DNA of 6,634 nucleotides from an uncultured Candidatus Saccharibacteria bacterium (GCA_938049075.1 CALICZ010000044.1:1-6634); one strand, 5' to 3'. Shown: positions 1 to 4,783, counted from the stretch's first letter. The notes: generated by a model from the sequence alone, not told the origin. Numbers and translations are program-made.

Positions 1-21
1 CGCGAAGATGTTGAGAGTCAT
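1..21 (-). CDS. Start of an unidentified minus-strand gene (5' end only)
   Basis: Only the first seven codons (MTLNIFA) are inside the window, so the product cannot be identified. The start is well supported. On the minus strand a perfect AGGAGG (32-27) sits five bases before an ATG (21-19), and a promoter-like pair lies further upstream (104-99 and 81-76). The gene is transcribed away from the deoxyribosyltransferase gene at 368, with a 346-base spacer between the two starts. The hydrophobic residues at positions 3, 5, 6 and 7 would fit a membrane segment or an ordinary buried strand equally well. Confidence 0.6.
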
Positions 22-43
22 TGTAGCCTCCTAGAAAAGTCCG

Positions 44-69
44 AACCCTTTGCGGGATTGCAAAAGGTT
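44..69 (-). promoter_or_regulatory. Hairpin at the predicted 5' end of the left-edge mRNA
   Basis: Positions 60-69 (GCAAAAGGTT) and 44-53 (AACCCTTTGC) form a 10-bp inverted repeat around a 6-base loop. The single mismatch becomes a U-G wobble in minus-strand RNA, so the whole stem can pair in the transcript of the left-edge gene. With a -10 box at 81-76 the mRNA would begin near 69, placing the stem exactly at the 5' end and about 12 bases before the AGGAGG. A 5'-terminal stem usually protects an mRNA from decay. No U-run follows the stem, so it is not a terminator. Confidence 0.45.
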
Positions 70-75
70 AATATA

Positions 76-104
76 TATATATCAATATATGAGTGACCCG
101 TCAA
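76..104 (-). promoter_or_regulatory. Promoter of the left-edge gene
   Basis: On the minus strand, TTGACG (104-99, five of six -35 consensus bases) is followed after 17 bases by TATATA (81-76). The surrounding TATATA-rich tract (70-90) makes the exact -10 register uncertain, but the spacing selects this one. It drives the minus-strand gene starting at 21. Confidence 0.5.
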
Positions 105-352
105 GGCGCTCGCTCTGAATTTTAAGATTTTACTAATAGCAAACCAGTAAACGCCATGTGCATATCGAGCCGAAAATGTTCTGGCCAGATAATTCTATAG
201 AGCTCTTCCGCCTACTTCGTCACTAACCTCCAGATAGTTTCTTGCTCAATGTGCATGTAGCGCTTGCTCTGGGGTCATTATGTATTGACAATTTGCGCCA
301 TGAAAATAGTACGTGCGAGTGGCCTCAGCGTGCTACTTCCTGCTCGATAGCG

Positions 353-358
353 TATACT
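353..358 (+). promoter_or_regulatory. -10 box just upstream of the deoxyribosyltransferase start
   Basis: TATACT lies 9 bases before the ATG at 368, and overlapping variants (TACTAT at 355-360, TATTAT at 358-363) lie closer. Any of them would start RNA within a few bases of the ATG. There is no good -35 at the matching distance. A perfect TTGACA at 285-290, paired with a weak TAGTAC at 307-312, is the alternative promoter and would give a leader of about 50 bases. Confidence 0.4.
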
Positions 359-367
359 ATTATTTGT

Positions 368-811
368 ATGAATTCCACTCCACTAGTCACCCCGCCTGCC
401 ATTTTTTGCTCCTATGCCTTTACCGGTGAGGATGAGGCAGTGGTGCGCGCTCGGATGCGCACAGTGGTGGCAGCGCTCAGGCAGGTGGGCTGCGCGGTGT
501 ATTGCAATCTCTTCGACCCAGCCTGGCCTAGCTACCATACGCCAGGTGAATTCATCCGCCGTGCGCTGAGCGTGTTGCCCCAGTACGATATGGTACTCGT
601 GGTCCAAGCGTCGCCGCGGCGCAGCGAGGGGATGCTTATAGAGGTGGGTGCGGCGCTAGCGCTGGGCAAGCCAATCGCCCTGGCGCAGCACCACAGCGTG
701 GGCCAGCAGAGCTACCTGAGCGACCAGCTCATTGCCACGCGGACGGAGCCCTGGCGCAGCGAGGCAGAGCTACCAACGGTGGTGCAGCGGCTGGTGAGTA
801 ATGATAGTTAG
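368..811 (+). CDS. Nucleoside 2-deoxyribosyltransferase-like protein
   Basis: A 147-residue protein of the nucleoside 2-deoxyribosyltransferase fold. The family transfers deoxyribose between bases in nucleoside salvage in the cytoplasm. The N-terminal strand and loop (AIFCSYAFTGED, residues 11-22) correspond to the substrate loop. PQYDMVLVV (71-79) is the central strand. SEGMLIEVGAALALGKPI (86-103) is the family signature, with Glu92 as the probable nucleophile. Length is normal for the family. I start at ATG 368 because the homologous part begins there. The upstream in-frame extension to TTG 242 looks non-coding. No Shine-Dalgarno precedes ATG 368 and a -10 box lies just before it, so the mRNA may be leaderless. 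The substrate is unknown: many CPR members of this family are distant, and some relatives act as nucleotide hydrolases (DNPH1-like). The gene is visibly G+C-rich. It ends 11 bases before the rplU -35 box, with no terminator between. Confidence 0.72.
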   Translation: MNSTPLVTPPAIFCSYAFTGEDEAVVRARMRTVVAALRQVGCAVYCNLFDPAWPSYHTPGEFIRRALSVLPQYDMVLVVQASPRRSEGMLIEVGAALALGKPIALAQHHSVGQQSYLSDQLIATRTEPWRSEAELPTVVQRLVSNDS

Positions 812-822
812 ATATACCAGCT

Positions 823-851
823 TTGACATCCACCGCCGTCTCTGCTACAAT
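823..851 (+). promoter_or_regulatory. Strong extended -10 promoter of rplU
   Basis: TTGACA (823-828) matches the sigma-70 -35 consensus perfectly. It is separated by 17 bases from TACAAT (846-851), which has an upstream TGC (843-845), giving an extended -10. Transcription should begin near 858, about 27 bases before the rplU ATG. This is the best promoter in the window, and its position rules out an rplU start at the in-frame ATG 801. Confidence 0.85.
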
Positions 852-884
852 CAGTCGGAAGTATTAATAATTATAAGGAATCAG

Positions 885-1190
885 ATGAAAGCAGTCATTC
901 AGCTTGGCGGCAAGCAGTATCTTGTCGCCGAAAAAGAGACCCTCCTGGTGGACCGCCTCCCGGACGGCACAAAAGCGCTCGAAGCCGATGCACTCCTGAC
1001 CATCGATGGCGAGACGACCACTGTTGGTACGCCGCACGTTGCAGGCGTTAAGGTCAAGGCTGAGGTCGTGGAAGCGCTTGTTAAGGGCGACAAAATCCGC
1101 GTCATTCGCTACAAAGCCAAGAAGCGCGTCCACAAAGAGCGTGGCCACCGCCAGCAATACAGCCGCATTATGATCACATCGATCAAATAA
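885..1190 (+). CDS. rplU: Large ribosomal subunit protein bL21
   Basis: A complete 101-residue bL21, the usual length, which binds 23S rRNA in the large subunit. The N-terminus (MKAVIQLGGKQYLV, 1-14) and the basic C-terminal RNA-binding part (IRVIRYKAKKRVHKERGHRQ, 71-90, with the near-invariant GHRQ) are diagnostic. The start is set by homology, by an AAGGA (875-879) five bases upstream, and by the promoter at 823-851, which excludes the earlier in-frame ATG at 801. In most bacteria rplU is directly followed by rpmA (bL27). Here it is followed by an intrinsic terminator and an unrelated gene, so it appears to be transcribed alone. Confidence 0.97.
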   Translation: MKAVIQLGGKQYLVAEKETLLVDRLPDGTKALEADALLTIDGETTTVGTPHVAGVKVKAEVVEALVKGDKIRVIRYKAKKRVHKERGHRQQYSRIMITSIK

Positions 1191-1218
1191 TCACGGTGTA
1201 TTGAGCAATAGCAACAAG

Positions 1219-1245
1219 AAACCACCCAGCTGATGGGTGGTTTTT
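1219..1245 (+). terminator. Intrinsic terminator of rplU
   Basis: AAACCACCCA (1219-1228) and TGGGTGGTTT (1234-1243) form a perfect 10-bp stem with a GCTGA loop, running into a T5 tract (1241-1245). It lies 28 bases after the rplU stop and shows that the rplU transcript ends here. Confidence 0.92.
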
Positions 1246-1292
1246 GGTTCTCAAGCTGCGCGAACTGCTCGCAACGGCAGAGTACAGAGAGC

Positions 1293-1374
1293 TATAGTAA
1301 AGCTATTCTGAATATAGTATAAGGACGTTCATTTGATCACCTCTGTTATTTGCACGAAGCTATCCTTCTATAGT
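1293..1374 (+). promoter_or_regulatory. Cluster of TATAGT -10-like boxes upstream of the 1416 gene
   Basis: TATAGT occurs three times, at 1293-1298, 1313-1318 and 1369-1374, between the rplU terminator and the gene at 1416. The last is the best placed: transcription would begin near 1381, with a leader of about 35 bases. Its -35 (TTATTT, 1346-1351) is poor, and the first two have no recognisable -35. They may be alternative promoters or part of a regulator site. Confidence 0.4.
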
Positions 1375-1415
1375 ATGCTAAAAGGGAAGTATATCTAACA
1401 AACAGAGAGAACAAT

Positions 1416-2099
1416 ATGACATACAACACAACACCCCGCGCGGGCGATGATTTGCGTCTCGCGTCACACGTAACTAATACTGGCACTGAGTTTGCACCGC
1501 CAGGCCAGCACGAGCAGCCGGGCTTATTGGCTGAGCAGCTCACCGCAGTCGTCCAGGATATTATTACTACCCAGTATAGAAGTGCGCGCCGACGTGGTGC
1601 GGCTGACCGGCAGCGCTACGACGGTGGTGAGGTGCGCAGTGTATACTTTGGCCACAAAACTGATAATGGGCAGCGCCTCACCCTGAGTGCTTGGGCTGCT
1701 TTGGGTAAAGATGGCCGGGTGCACGACCCGCATATTGTCATCTACGAGGTAGATCGATACGGCGCATATGCTGGCGCAGTGCGGTCGTATTACCTCGACG
1801 CACCTGACCATAGCGATGCATCGCTGGCTGAGCCAAAGGTATTTTGCTATGAGTATGATTATACCAAGCTGGATGATGTCTTTATATCACAAGATAAGGT
1901 GCAACCAACAGAGGTAGATAGCCAAGAACTAGCCGATGTGTGCGATCTGCTCCAACACGCGACAATCCAATCACCAGACTATTATACCCATCAAGCGCTC
2001 AACAAAGGGAGTCGTATGCTGCGGCCCGAGCGTTGGGGGTTAACGGCTATACAGACTGCAGAGCAAATTGCACAGCGTGCATTGCAGTTAGTGTTATGA
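1416..2099 (+). CDS. Orphan protein of unknown function (227 residues)
   Basis: I do not recognise this protein. It has no signal peptide and no membrane segment, so it should be cytoplasmic. Residues 1-35 are polar, low in structure and rich in Gly, Pro and Thr. A likely helix follows (38-60), ending in a basic RSARRRGAADR patch. A strand-rich middle (72-130) contains many Tyr and Asp. The C-terminal part contains YEYDYTKLDDVF (145-156) and VDSQELADVCDLLQHATI (167-184). That last motif resembles residues 182-199 of the next orphan protein, with similar spacing to an upstream Tyr/Asp-rich segment, so the two may be distant paralogues. ATG 1416 is preceded only by a weak purine run (AGAGAGA, 1405-1411). 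The gene has its own promoter-like boxes, follows the rplU terminator, and ends with TGA. Confidence 0.72.
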   Translation: MTYNTTPRAGDDLRLASHVTNTGTEFAPPGQHEQPGLLAEQLTAVVQDIITTQYRSARRRGAADRQRYDGGEVRSVYFGHKTDNGQRLTLSAWAALGKDGRVHDPHIVIYEVDRYGAYAGAVRSYYLDAPDHSDASLAEPKVFCYEYDYTKLDDVFISQDKVQPTEVDSQELADVCDLLQHATIQSPDYYTHQALNKGSRMLRPERWGLTAIQTAEQIAQRALQLVL

Positions 2100-2147
2100 T
2101 GAAAAAGGCTATCTCTCGTTATTCTACGGAGAGGTGAAGTGCATGAG

Positions 2148-2177
2148 TTTACAATTTTTGCGGTATGGTGTTATAGT
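2148..2177 (+). promoter_or_regulatory. Extended -10 promoter of the 2217 gene
   Basis: TTTACA (2148-2153, five of six -35 bases) is followed after 18 bases by TATAGT (2172-2177), which has TGT (2169-2171) directly before it, giving an extended -10. RNA would begin near 2184, with a leader of about 33 bases that includes the Shine-Dalgarno. This makes the gene at 2217 separately transcribed from the one at 1416. Confidence 0.65.
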
Positions 2178-2201
2178 AGACTAACTACGTAGAATACTAT
2201 A
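2172..2201. repeat. Inverted repeat TATAGTA / TACTATA around the transcription start
   Basis: TATAGTA (2172-2178) and TACTATA (2195-2201) are perfect 7-base inverted copies separated by 16 bases. Inside the gap is the 8-base palindrome CTACGTAG (2185-2192). The left arm contains the -10 box and the gap contains the predicted start of transcription. This is a natural place for a repressor operator. The bases are A/T-rich, so chance is not excluded. Confidence 0.35.
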
Positions 2202-2206
2202 CTAAA

Positions 2207-2212
2207 AAGGAG
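2207..2212 (+). promoter_or_regulatory. Ribosome binding site of the 2217 gene
   Basis: AAGGAG lies four bases before ATG 2217 and fixes the start. The spacing is on the short side. Confidence 0.75.
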
Positions 2213-2216
2213 CATT

Positions 2217-2831
2217 ATGGAGCACAGTCAAGCCCACACAGCAATGGACATTCTTCCACAACAAGAAGCAGTGCAGGAAAACGAACAACGTCGTGCAGCT
2301 CAGCAGTTCTACCGCGGTGTTAATGAGCTATTCCTTAGGTATGCTGACCAAGCAAAGACAATACATTTTGAGGAAGAAGACGACCAAGATGCAGAGGATG
2401 TTGCCATGCTTCCACTAGTGGTTCGGTATGATGATGGGTCGTATGTCTCGATTACTGTTCGTTCAGCAACAATCAAGAGTGTATCGCCTATAACAAAAAA
2501 ACAGATATTCCTTAATGATGGTGAACAGCGTTATGAATATCGTGCAGAAGCACCAATTGGATGTGAGCCAACAGAGGTGTTGCGTTATCATTTGCCCGAT
2601 ATGGAGGCAACGAGAGATTATTATGATCGCATATCTTATGAGCAGAATGACTTTGAGGAATTACTCCTTGGTATTAAGCGTCCAAATAAAAAGTCTATTC
2701 ATGTGATCGAACGCCAGAACCGTGAAGAAGAACGTCAGCTTGGATTGAATGACTTGCCTGTCGATAGTGATGAAATCAAGAAGGTTATGGCCTTAGTTGA
2801 TACCGCACAGATAAAGACGAAGCTCGGATAA
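2217..2831 (+). CDS. Orphan acidic protein of unknown function (204 residues)
   Basis: I do not recognise this protein. It has no signal peptide or membrane segment. The N-terminal 35 residues are Gln- and Glu-rich and probably helical. A strongly acidic run (FEEEDDQDAED, 51-61) is followed by a strand-rich part (66-110, including VVRYDDGSYVSITVRS at 68-83). A charged, helix-forming C-terminus follows. VDSDEIKKVMALVDTAQI (182-199) matches the pattern VDS-x-E-hydrophobic-xx-V-xx-L-xxx-A-x-I also seen at 167-184 of the preceding orphan. The start is set by AAGGAG at 2207-2212. The gene is noticeably more A/T-rich than the ribosomal genes. It ends 7 bases from the end of convergent prmC, with no terminator in between. 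Confidence 0.75.
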   Translation: MEHSQAHTAMDILPQQEAVQENEQRRAAQQFYRGVNELFLRYADQAKTIHFEEEDDQDAEDVAMLPLVVRYDDGSYVSITVRSATIKSVSPITKKQIFLNDGEQRYEYRAEAPIGCEPTEVLRYHLPDMEATRDYYDRISYEQNDFEELLLGIKRPNKKSIHVIERQNREEERQLGLNDLPVDSDEIKKVMALVDTAQIKTKLG

Positions 2832-2838
2832 CGTGGAC

Positions 2839-3696
2839 TTAGACAGTCGAGTGAAGGATTTTTTGCTTAGCAAAGGCAAGCGCATACCCCTCGCTCCGCA
2901 CATGGGTGAGTTGGTGCGTGGCGGCGCGAGCGATGATGCGTGAGTGCTGGCAGGGGTCGGCCTCGAGGATGAGTAGGCCGCTAGGTGCGAGCCATTGCTC
3001 CGTCTGGGCAAGGAGGGTAGAAATGAGCGCCAGCCCATCATCCTCAGCAAAGAGTGCCAGGGCTGGCTCGTGCGCTGTCTCGCGGTTGTCGCGCTGCCAG
3101 GCGGGATTGACGTAGGGGAGATTGGCAAGAATGACATCATAGCGCTGCTGCGCTGCCGCGAGCAGGTCGCTCTGGATGAATTTAACAGAGGTAGCGCCGT
3201 GCTGCTTGCTATTGTGCTGAGCGATGGCGAGGGCCTTGGGGCTTATGTCGTACGCATCAACTTGGCATTGTGGAAGCTCGAGCTGCGCTGTGATGGCGAG
3301 AATGCCGCTGCCAGTACCAACATCGGCAATGGTGCTCTGCGTGGGCTGAATGAGCTGCAGCAAGAGGGTGATCATCTGCTCTGTCTCGGGCCGGGGAACG
3401 AGCACCGCAGGCGAAACGACGAAATCGCGCCCATAGAATTCTTTGTGCCCCACCAGGTAGGCCAGTGGCTCATGCTGGAGGCGGCAGGTAAGGAGCTGCT
3501 CCGCCTGCATGTGTTGCTCGTGCAGGAGTGTGCTATCGCCGTGGGCATGGAGCCAGTGCCGAGGCCGCTGCAGCACATGGCTCAGCAAGAGCTCACTATC
3601 GAGCCGGCTGCTAGCAATACCAGCCGTCCGCAGCTGGGCAGCCGCCGCAGCAAGCCACGCATCGACAGAGCTAGGTGAGAGGATTGAGTGACGCAT
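2839..3696 (-). CDS. prmC: Release factor glutamine methyltransferase PrmC (HemK family)
   Basis: A 285-residue SAM-dependent methyltransferase that N5-methylates the Gln of the GGQ motif in RF1 and RF2, improving translation termination. An N-terminal helical domain (about 8-75) binds the release factor. Next come the conserved VGHKEFYGRDFVV (82-94) and LVPRPETE (99-106). The SAM-binding loop is DVGTGSG (125-131), with the acidic strand end DAYDIS (147-152). The catalytic motif is NLPY (192-195) instead of the usual NPPY; Asn, Pro and Tyr are kept and only the second position changes. EPALALFAEDDGL (210-222) closes the family pattern. I chose ATG 3696 because homology begins there; upstream in-frame candidates (ATG 3717, TTG 3750) add unconserved residues. 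There is no Shine-Dalgarno, and a perfect TATAAT lies six bases before the ATG. The paralogue PrmB, which methylates ribosomal protein L3, is a less likely identity. Confidence 0.92.
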   Translation of the reverse strand: MRHSILSPSSVDAWLAAAAAQLRTAGIASSRLDSELLLSHVLQRPRHWLHAHGDSTLLHEQHMQAEQLLTCRLQHEPLAYLVGHKEFYGRDFVVSPAVLVPRPETEQMITLLLQLIQPTQSTIADVGTGSGILAITAQLELPQCQVDAYDISPKALAIAQHNSKQHGATSVKFIQSDLLAAAQQRYDVILANLPYVNPAWQRDNRETAHEPALALFAEDDGLALISTLLAQTEQWLAPSGLLILEADPCQHSRIIARAATHQLTHVRSEGYALAFAKQKILHSTV

Positions 3697-3702
3697 TAAC
3701 GC

Positions 3703-3716
3703 ATTATATTGTAGCA
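3703..3716 (-). promoter_or_regulatory. Promoter -10 region of prmC (probable leaderless start)
   Basis: On the minus strand, TATAAT (3708-3703) ends six bases before ATG 3696, so the seventh base, the usual start of RNA, is the A of the ATG. It overlaps an extended -10 TGCTACAAT (3716-3708), identical over nine bases to the rplU extended -10. I see no clear -35 element at the right distance. With either box the leader is 0-5 bases. Confidence 0.6.
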
Positions 3717-3778
3717 TAATGGGCGATATAGAGATGGCAGTAGGCCGCAAAGCTCCATGGCGCGAACACGACGCCCAT

Positions 3779-3807
3779 TTGCAATTTGCCTGGGAGAATA
3801 CTACAAT
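3779..3807 (+). promoter_or_regulatory. Promoter of the lipoprotein gene
   Basis: TTGCAA (3779-3784) and TACAAT (3802-3807) are 17 bases apart. RNA would begin near 3814, about 32 bases before ATG 3846. A second TACAAT at 3817-3822 has no matching -35. This promoter and that of prmC share a 149-base divergent spacer. Confidence 0.55.
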
Positions 3808-3833
3808 AGATAACTATACAATAATAGTGACCA

Positions 3834-3839
3834 AAGGAG
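3834..3839 (+). promoter_or_regulatory. Ribosome binding site of the lipoprotein gene
   Basis: AAGGAG six bases before ATG 3846. It favours this ATG over the in-frame ATG at codon 13, which would also leave a workable signal peptide. Confidence 0.8.
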
Positions 3840-3845
3840 CAGCCT

Positions 3846-4556
3846 ATGTCTCACGAATCAGCAGCAATAGCAACGCAAGAAATGAAAGATAAAGGTCTGT
3901 CACGGTTTCATCGGATAGTTGGTACGACTGCAGTGTTGGCTTTGACGGCTGGATTGTCTGGCTGTGGCGCAGCTCATGAGGATAGCGGTGCGACCGAAAA
4001 GCCTGCAGCAGCAGTCACCCCTACGAGCGTTGATCCTTACTATCCGGAGACGAGTGATTTATTTGATCAAACGAGCTATGATGCCTGGGGGGAAGTTATT
4101 GGTGAGCATGCAGTCTGGGTTGCCCCAGGTATCATTACAGAAAAGGCGGATCCAAATAGTGGCTCTGCAGCCACTCTTCCACTCGTAACGGTAAATGGTA
4201 TGCCTGCGTGCGATGGTTCTCGCATTGGTGAAAGTATACAAGTATCGAAAGATGATGTCGAACTATACACCGTCGATCCAGAGAGCAAGGCTGTCTCTGA
4301 AGTACCAGACGAAGATCGACACTATCAGGTATTCACAAATGGTACAAAGATCGATATTACAAAGTTTTCTACAGAAGCGGAATGTGTACAATATCAACCA
4401 GGCGTAGATGGCTATACGAAAGGAGATGTTCCGTCACAGGCAATTTTTTCGCAGCAAAACGGCACCTCACGAGCGTCTTATGTTGCAAAGAGATATGATG
4501 ATGGTGGCCTTAACGCTGCAAAGGAAGCGAATGACAAGCTTAACGGATTAGGTTAA
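3846..4556 (+). CDS. Orphan secreted lipoprotein (236 residues)
   Basis: The N-terminus is a lipoprotein signal peptide. It has a charged region (KDKGLSRFHR, 14-23), a hydrophobic core (VGTTAVLALTAG, 25-36) and the lipobox LSGC, with Cys40 as the lipidated residue. Lgt and signal peptidase II would process it and leave a 197-residue protein anchored on the outer face of the membrane. Residues 41-66 are a Gly/Ala/Pro/Thr-rich linker. The remainder (67-236) is acidic, rich in Asp, Tyr and Ser, and matches no family I know. Two further cysteines (122 and 180) could form a disulfide outside the cell. It has its own promoter and a good RBS, and is divergent from prmC. The role is unknown; host contact or substrate capture is speculation based only on location. 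Confidence 0.82.
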   Translation: MSHESAAIATQEMKDKGLSRFHRIVGTTAVLALTAGLSGCGAAHEDSGATEKPAAAVTPTSVDPYYPETSDLFDQTSYDAWGEVIGEHAVWVAPGIITEKADPNSGSAATLPLVTVNGMPACDGSRIGESIQVSKDDVELYTVDPESKAVSEVPDEDRHYQVFTNGTKIDITKFSTEAECVQYQPGVDGYTKGDVPSQAIFSQQNGTSRASYVAKRYDDGGLNAAKEANDKLNGLG

Positions 4557-4698
4557 TAGTGATGACGCTAAGGGATCTATAGTTTGTCGCAATAGCTTTG
4601 GCTGAGAATGGTGTGTCCTGCTGTAGCCTACAATGAATTTACGTCAAGCCTCAGTAACGCTTACGTTCTCTTATTTTTGTCACTTATCAGCATACTGT

Positions 4699-4730
4699 AA
4701 GAGACCAGCACTCTAGTGTGTTGGTCTCTT
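4699..4730. terminator. Strong hairpin, probable terminator after the lipoprotein gene
   Basis: AAGAGACCA (4699-4707) pairs perfectly with TGGTCTCTT (4722-4730). The stem continues through a G-U pair and three more pairs (4709-4711 with 4718-4720), giving about 13 bp and a TCTAGT loop. What follows (GCTTTCTC) is only moderately T-rich, so termination may be incomplete. It lies 142 bases after the lipoprotein stop and directly upstream of the likely rplC promoter, separating the two transcription units. Confidence 0.6.
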
Positions 4731-4758
4731 GCTTTCTCGCCCCATTCTATGGTACTAT
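4729..4758 (+). promoter_or_regulatory. Candidate promoter of the rplC operon
   Basis: TTGCTT (4729-4734) is followed after 18 bases by TACTAT (4753-4758), preceded by TGG (4750-4752), an extended -10. RNA would begin near 4765, giving a leader of about 133 bases before rplC. The match is moderate. No better candidate lies between the hairpin and rplC. Confidence 0.45.
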
Positions 4759-4771
4759 GGTAGCTGTAATT

Positions 4772-4783
4772 TATTACGTAATA
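4772..4783. repeat. 12-bp palindrome in the rplC operon leader
   Basis: TATTACGTAATA is a perfect palindrome. A further GTAAT copy at 4766-4770 can pair with the ATTAC at 4773-4777 instead, so two mutually exclusive small stems are possible in RNA. It lies just downstream of the predicted transcription start and could be an operator or part of a leader structure. Confidence 0.4.

Larger units (their letters stand above)
22..367. other. Divergent intergenic region without a convincing gene
   Basis: This 346-base stretch separates two divergent genes. The left part holds the minus-strand leader, hairpin and promoter. The right part holds a perfect TTGACA (285-290) and a TATACT (353-358) on the plus strand. 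Between them are two perfect short palindromes, TCTGGCCAGA (180-189) and AGAGCTCT (199-206), of unknown meaning. A reading frame from TTG 242 runs in frame into the deoxyribosyltransferase, but its 42 extra residues resemble nothing in that family and no RBS precedes it. I see no tRNA or structured RNA here. Confidence 0.6.

Noticed and set aside
242..367. In-frame N-terminal extension of the deoxyribosyltransferase from TTG 242
   Set aside because: The 42 residues do not resemble the family, there is no RBS, and promoter-like sequences lie inside the stretch.
801..884. In-frame upstream start of rplU at ATG 801
   Set aside because: The rplU promoter lies inside this stretch, and bL21 homology begins exactly at 885.
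2097..2099. Recoding of TGA as glycine, as in Gracilibacteria
   Set aside because: No in-frame TGA occurs inside any recognised gene, and TGA here gives a sensible stop, so there is no evidence for recoding.
2111..2134. Imperfect CTCTC/GAGAG hairpin between the two orphan genes
   Set aside because: The stem is short and bulged and has no T-run, so I do not call it a terminator.
2096..2137. Short frame MMKKAISRYSTER overlapping the end of the 1416 gene
   Set aside because: Only 13 codons, with no RBS and no family likeness; probably chance.
1416..2831. Possible toxin-antitoxin or phage-defence pair formed by the two orphan genes
   Set aside because: Neither protein shows a catalytic motif, a DNA-binding motif or overlapping gene architecture typical of such systems, and each has its own promoter.
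2836..2864. Small stem (GACT/AGTC) followed by T6 after the 2217 gene
   Set aside because: The stem is only 4 bp and the T-run begins 10 bases after it, inside prmC, so it is not a convincing terminator.
2995..3678. A 227-codon plus-strand open frame opposite prmC
   Set aside because: It mirrors the codons of prmC, has no start signals, and encodes nothing recognisable. The minus-strand PrmC motifs are decisive.
4628..4646. TACAAT (4629-4634) and minus-strand TTGACG (4646-4641) in the spacer
   Set aside because: Neither has a convincing partner element at the right spacing, and no gene follows in either direction.
4656..4678. AACG-CTTA-CGTT stem followed by a T-rich tract after the lipoprotein gene
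   Set aside because: A 4-bp stem is too weak; the hairpin at 4699-4730 is the better candidate.
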